Positions 59,636 through 64,000 of a stretch of DNA of 64,000 nt are shown here, one piece after another (position 1 is the first letter of the stretch; the number at the start of each line of letters is the position of its first letter). The notes under the pieces are model-generated. The model saw only the letters and a list, made by a program, of their open reading frames with translations, did not search any database and was not told the DNA's origin. This DNA is from Thereva unica. Taxonomy: Eukaryota > Arthropoda > Insecta > Diptera > Therevidae. The translations under genes were made by a program, and so were the position numbers. Location: positions 171,134,516-171,198,515 of the forward strand of contig OX465281.1 in the NCBI GenBank assembly GCA_949987705.1, written 5' to 3'.

Positions 59636-61537
59636 CAAAAAAGAAACTGACTATCTTCACAACGTTATGCCAGCAGCTATCGACAATTTTTTGTGAATAT
59701 AATCTGTAAACACATTATTTCAAAATATTTCTTGCGGCTGGAAAACAGCTTGGCTACAATATGATGGATTAAATCCATTTTTTTGTATTGTGAGCATGGT
59801 TTTACTAAAAATGACCTAGCTGACTATCTTTCCCCCGTTATGTTGACAGCTGACGGCCATTTTTTGTTAATATAATCTGTAGACTCATTATTGCAAAAGG
59901 TTTCATGCGTCTAGAAAACAGCTTGGCTAAGATATGATGGATTAAATCCATTTTTTTGTATTGTGAGCATGGTTTTACTAAAAATGACCTAGCTGACTAT
60001 CTTTCCCCCGTTATGTTGACAGCTGACGGCCAGTTTTTGTTAATATAATCTGTAGACTCATTATTGCAGAAGGTTTCATGCGTCTAGAAAACAGCTTGGC
60101 AAAGATATGATGGATTAAATCCATTTTTTTGTATTGTGAGCATGGTTTTACTAAAAATGACCTAGCTGACTATCTTTCCCCCGTTATGTTGACAGCTGAC
60201 GGCCAGTTTTTGTTAATATAATCTGTAGACTCATTATTGCAGAAGGTTTCATGCGTCTAGAAAACAGCTTGGCAAAGATATGATGGATTAAATCCATTTT
60301 TTTGTATTGTGAGCATGGTTTTACTAAAAATGACCTAGCTGACTATCTTTCCCCCGTTATGTTGACAGCTGACGGCCAGTTTTTGTTAATATAATCTGTA
60401 GACTCATTATTGCGAGAAGGTTTCATGCGTCTACAAAACAGCTTGGCAAAGATATGATGGATTAAATCCATTTTTTTGTATTGTGAGCATGGTTTTACTA
60501 AAAATGACCTAGCTGACTATCTTTCCCCCGTTATGTTGACAGCTGACGGCCAGTTTTTGTTAATATAATCTGTAGACTCATTATTGCAGAAGGTTTCATG
60601 CGTCTAGAAAACAGCTTGGCAAAGATATGATGGATTAAATCCATTTTTTTGTATTGTGAGCATGGTTTTACTAAAAATGACCTAGCTGACTATCTTTCCC
60701 CCGTTATGTTGACAGCTGACGGCCAGTTTTTGTTAATATAATCTGTAGACTCATTATTGCAGAAGGTTTCATGCGTCTAGAAAACAGCTTGGCAAAGATA
60801 TGATGGATTAAATCCATTTTTTTGTATTGTGAGCATGGTTTTACTAAAAATGACCTAGCTGACTATCTTTCCCCCGTTATGTTGACAGCTGACGGCCAGT
60901 TTTTGTTACTATAATCTGTAGACTCATTATTGCAGAAGGTTTCATGCGTCTAGAAAACAGCTTGGCAAAGATATGATGGATTAAATCCATTTTTTTGTAT
61001 TGTGAGCATGGTTTTACTAAAAATGACCTAGCTGACTATCTTTCCCCCGTTATGTTGACAGCTGACGGCCAGTTTTTGTTAATATAATCTGTAGACTCAT
61101 TATTGCAGAAGGTTTCATGCGTCTAAAAAACAGCAGAAAACTGGCCGTCAGCTGTCAACATAACGGGGGAAAGATAGTCAGCTAGGTCATTTTTAGTAAA
61201 ACCATGCTCACAATACAAAAAAATGGATTTAATCCATCATATCTTTGCCAAGCTGTTTTCTAGACGCATGAAACCTTCTGCAATAATGAGTCTACAGATT
61301 ATATTAACAAAAACTGGCCGTCAGCTGTCAACATAACGGGGGAAAGATAGTCAGCTAGGTCATTTTTAGTAAAACCATGCTCACAATACAAAAAAATGGA
61401 TTTAATCCATCTTATCTTAGCCAAGCTGTTTTCCAGCCGCAAGAAATATTTTGAAGTAATGTGTTTACAGATTATATTCACAAAAAATTGTCGATAGCTG
61501 CTGGCATAACGTTGTGAAGATAGTCAGTTTCTTTTTG
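59636..61537. mobile_element. Foldback-like element of 173-bp tandem units
   Basis: Starts CAAAAAAGAAACTGACTATC and ends with its reverse complement. The left arm is one diverged outer unit plus about eight 173-base units (landmark GTGAGCATGGTTTTAC at 59790, 59963, 60136, 60309, 60483, 60656, 60829, 61002). At about 61127-61140 the sequence turns round, and two units follow in reverse orientation (61141-61537). Inverted arms made of tandem repeats and unequal in length are typical of Foldback/Galileo-type elements. No coding sequence. Confidence 0.85.
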
Positions 61538-61599
61538 ACGTGACAACGTCTATTAAAACGATGAACGCCGGCTGCATGCACGAAAAATGATGACTCATT

Positions 61600-61634
61600 G
61601 TCCCGTTATGTCCCGTTATGTCCCGTTATCTCCC
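61600..61634. repeat. Three 10-bp repeats, TGTCCCGTTA
   Basis: TGTCCCGTTA occurs three times in a row with a fourth decayed copy (TCTCCCG). Short local expansion. Confidence 0.8.
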
Positions 61635-61704
61635 GAAGTAATTTTAAAAATTTGATCGTAGTAATCTTAAAAATTTGATTAAAATTGTCAATATTAATTA
61701 GATT

Positions 61705-62452
61705 AAGGCCCTTTGCCAAAATACCATTTCGAATTTTTCTCATTTCCCAGGGCACTTCGATATTCCAAAGTGTGCCAAAATACCAATTCACACATTTCAA
61801 TGACAATTAAAAACTTTTAAGTAAAAATGGACGGAGAAACAACATCTGTAAAAAGTTTATTAAAATTTTATTATGTTAGATTGTTTATTCTTTTTCTTAT
61901 AAATAAATGATTGAGCGTTTTCATTGATTGCAATATTTTTTTAGTTTCTTCCTGCAAAACTAAAAACATTGTATTAAAATGATGTCTCCTTGCGAGTGTT
62001 TAAAACCAAAAAATAATAATAATTGGTTTCCAGTTACGTATGTTTTTATTTTCCGTGTAATTAATAATTAATTGTTAATTAACTGTAAATCTATTTACAC
62101 TTGATATTAAAATAATCAGACAATCATATTTGGGTGGAAGAAAAATTCATAGCTAGTTTTTGTATTCATAATATTTTTCATGAAACATTTGTAAGGCCTA
62201 TCTCCGTTTACCTAAGGAACAAACTTATTATTTTAAGTTAAGCCTTTCTTGCATTTCCATTTTTCCTTTATTGTTATTACTTGTTTGCTTTTTTAGATTT
62301 ACTCAACGGCTGACTTGATTAAAGTAAAAACTGAAATGTGTATAATAATTTACACATTTCCATAGACGCAAACCGTCGAAAATCAAATTTACTAATTGAA
62401 ATGAGTTTTCCATACAAATTGACATTTGAATTGCTATTTTGGCACAGGCCCT
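61705..62452. mobile_element. Probable TIR element with imperfect ends
   Basis: AAGGCCCTTTGCCAAAATA on the left pairs imperfectly with TATTTTGGCACAGGCCCT on the right (about 14 of 18). The interior is AT-rich and noncoding; it also holds inverted CATTTC/GAAATG-type phrases near the ends. It abuts the helicase fragment, which it may have truncated. Confidence 0.5.
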
Positions 62453-62454
62453 AA

Positions 62455-62775
62455 ATTATTGTCAAATTGTCAACAATAAGCAAAGCAAGCCAAACACTCT
62501 GTCTCCTAACTGGGTGCCGGTGTATAAGAAAATAGTGAACATTACACTGACGAAAACTGTGAAATGCAAACGAAAACAGTTTCCTTGCGTTCCTGCTTGT
62601 GCTATTACCATTCACAAGTCGCAAGGTGGGACGTTTACTGTTATTATCTATAATATAAAAATAAGTCGGGTTTTCCTTCCAGACGCTATAATTAGAGAAC
62701 GCACGATCCGATTTCCACGGTTTTGCATTCGTTGGAAAGGTCTCGGGCTCCGTGAGGTTTATAGCAAAAAAATTT
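62455..62775 (+). pseudogene. Helitron helicase C-terminal fragment
   Basis: Plus frame with [20 protein letters not shown] and [20 protein letters not shown], then TFTVIIYN. The second block is the conserved VPL.. A.T.HKSQG region near the C-terminus of the Pif1-type helicase of Helitrons. Upstream helicase motifs are lost at the TIR element. It ends where the minisatellite begins. Confidence 0.75.
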
Positions 62776-62790
62776 CAAAAGCAGGCGCTT

Positions 62791-64000
62791 GGTCCATAGC
62801 AGCCATCTCAAGAGGGCGGATTACCATTTTCTTTACAACCCCTCGACATGGATATCAAATGAAAGGTTATGGTAAGTAGAACACCAAAAGCAATATAGTA
62901 TACTCAATATATCGTTTGGTCCATGGCAGTCATCACAAGAGAGCAGATGACCATTTTCTTCACAACCCATTCGAAATGGGTATCCAATGAAAGAGTATGA
63001 TAAGTAGAACAATATAAGCAATATAGTATACTCAATATGTCGCTTGGTCCATAGCGGCCACCTCAAGAATGCGGATTACCATTTTCTTCACAACACCTTC
63101 GACATGGATATCGAATGAAAGAGTATGATAAGTAGAACACCATAGGCAATAAAGTATACTCAATATATCGTTTGGTCCATGGCGATCATCTCAAGCGGGC
63201 GGATTACCATTTTCTTCACAACCCCTTCGAGATGGGTATCAAATGAGAGAGTATGATAAGTAGAACACATAAGCAATATAGTATACTCAATATATATCGT
63301 TTGGTCCATAGCGGCCATCTCCAGAGGTTGGATTACCATTATCTTCACACCTCTCGATATGGATTTCAAATGAAAGGGTGTGATAAGTAGAACACCATAA
63401 GCAATATAGTATACTCAATATATCATTTGGTCCATGGCGGTCATCTCAAGAGGGAGGATGATCATTTTCTTCACTACCCCCTCGACATTGGTATCAAATG
63501 AAAGGGCATTATAAGAAGAATGCCATAGACTATGTCTTTAGATTCATGGCGGCCATCTCAAAAGGGGGGGAATGCGATTTTCTTCACAACACCCGAGACA
63601 TGGGTATCAAATGAAAGGCTATGAAAAGTAGAACACCATAAGCAATATAGTATACTCAATTTATAATTTGGTCCATGGCGGCCATCTCAAACGGGAGGTT
63701 TACCATTTTCCTCACAACTCCTTCTAGATGGGTATCAAATGAAAGAGTATGATAAGTAGAACAATATAAGCAATATAGTATACTCAATATATCGTTTGGT
63801 CCATAGCGGCCATCTCAAGAGGGCGGATTACCATTTTCTTCACAACCCCTTCGAGATGGGTATCAAATGAGAGAGTATGATAAGTAGAACACCATATGCA
63901 ATATAGTATACTCAATATATCGTTTGGTCCATAGCGGCCATCTCAAGAGTGCGGATTAATATTTTCTTCACAACCCCTTCGACATGGGTATCAAATGAAA
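62791..64000 (+). repeat. 128-bp-type minisatellite following the Helitron helicase
   Basis: Ten plus-oriented monomers (landmark GGTCCATAGCGGCCATCTCA at about 62791, 62918, 63046, 63174, 63303, 63430, 63541, 63670, 63799, 63927), running off the window. They share AGGGCGGATTACCATTTTCT and ATGGGTATCAAATGAAAG with the HINE arrays and lie in the same orientation relative to the element. Divergence between monomers is larger than in the HINE arrays. Confidence 0.88.

Overview
This 64 kb window looks like transposon-dense, AT-rich DNA from an arthropod, most likely an insect. Dipteran affinity is plausible but unproven: the non-LTR RNase H/C-terminal fragment at 46 kb with a GGTTAGGTTAGGTT-type edge resembles elements common in flies. 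I see no rRNA, tRNA, CRISPR array or bacterial-style operon. Nearly every long open frame is a retrotransposon gag, endonuclease or reverse transcriptase. The one candidate that might not be an ordinary retroelement is a spliced 3' gene end at 10.57-11.05 kb, and even that resembles a transposon-derived protein family.

Layout, left to right. 1-2.3 kb: 5' part of a Ty3/gypsy element on the minus strand (gag, then protease-RT), apparently intact, with an in-phase G GGA AAC frameshift heptamer. 2.8-7.9 kb: a full-length CR1/Jockey-type LINE on the minus strand with a PHD-finger ORF1 and an EN-RT ORF2; ORF2 has no AUG and sits behind an A AAA AAC heptamer followed by a stem-loop. 7.3-11.9 kb: noncoding repeats and the spliced exon pair. 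11.9-27.1 kb: a mosaic whose pieces meet at (TA)n tracts. It holds a 428-bp MITE, two head-to-tail pairs of non-autonomous Helitron/Helentron-like elements (HINE 1+2 and 3+4) filled with a 128-bp minisatellite, and two different transposons with about 0.5-kb TIRs that share the terminus TTAGGGTGGCC. 27.1-29.2 kb: a 101-bp satellite split by a 567-bp TIR element, then a 165-bp MITE.

29.2-42.7 kb: LINE fragments on both strands, a degenerate autonomous Helitron Rep fragment, a decayed Jockey element with a MITE in its gag, and a LINE copy split by about 3.3 kb of later insertions. 42.7-51 kb: mostly unrecognised AT-rich DNA with small fragments and a TTAA-flanked foldback MITE. 51.3-55.3 kb: a 5'-truncated LINE copy with an open frame, a nearly perfect 195-bp-arm hairpin, and diverged minisatellite. 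57.7-59.2 kb: an R1-type LINE fragment. 59.6-61.5 kb: a Foldback-like element built of 173-bp tandem units. 62.4-64 kb: a Helitron helicase C-terminus followed directly by the same minisatellite family that fills the HINEs.

The most interesting signals are (1) the Helitron-linked 128-bp minisatellite, organised as 256-bp dimers and 1,533-bp blocks inside tandem HINEs and found downstream of a helicase fragment; (2) a well-formed -1 frameshift cassette joining ORF1 to ORF2 in a LINE; (3) the Foldback-like element and the long hairpin, both possible double-stranded RNA sources; and (4) the pair of long-TIR transposons with an unassigned transposase family. All family assignments rest on motif recognition by eye; no database search was run.
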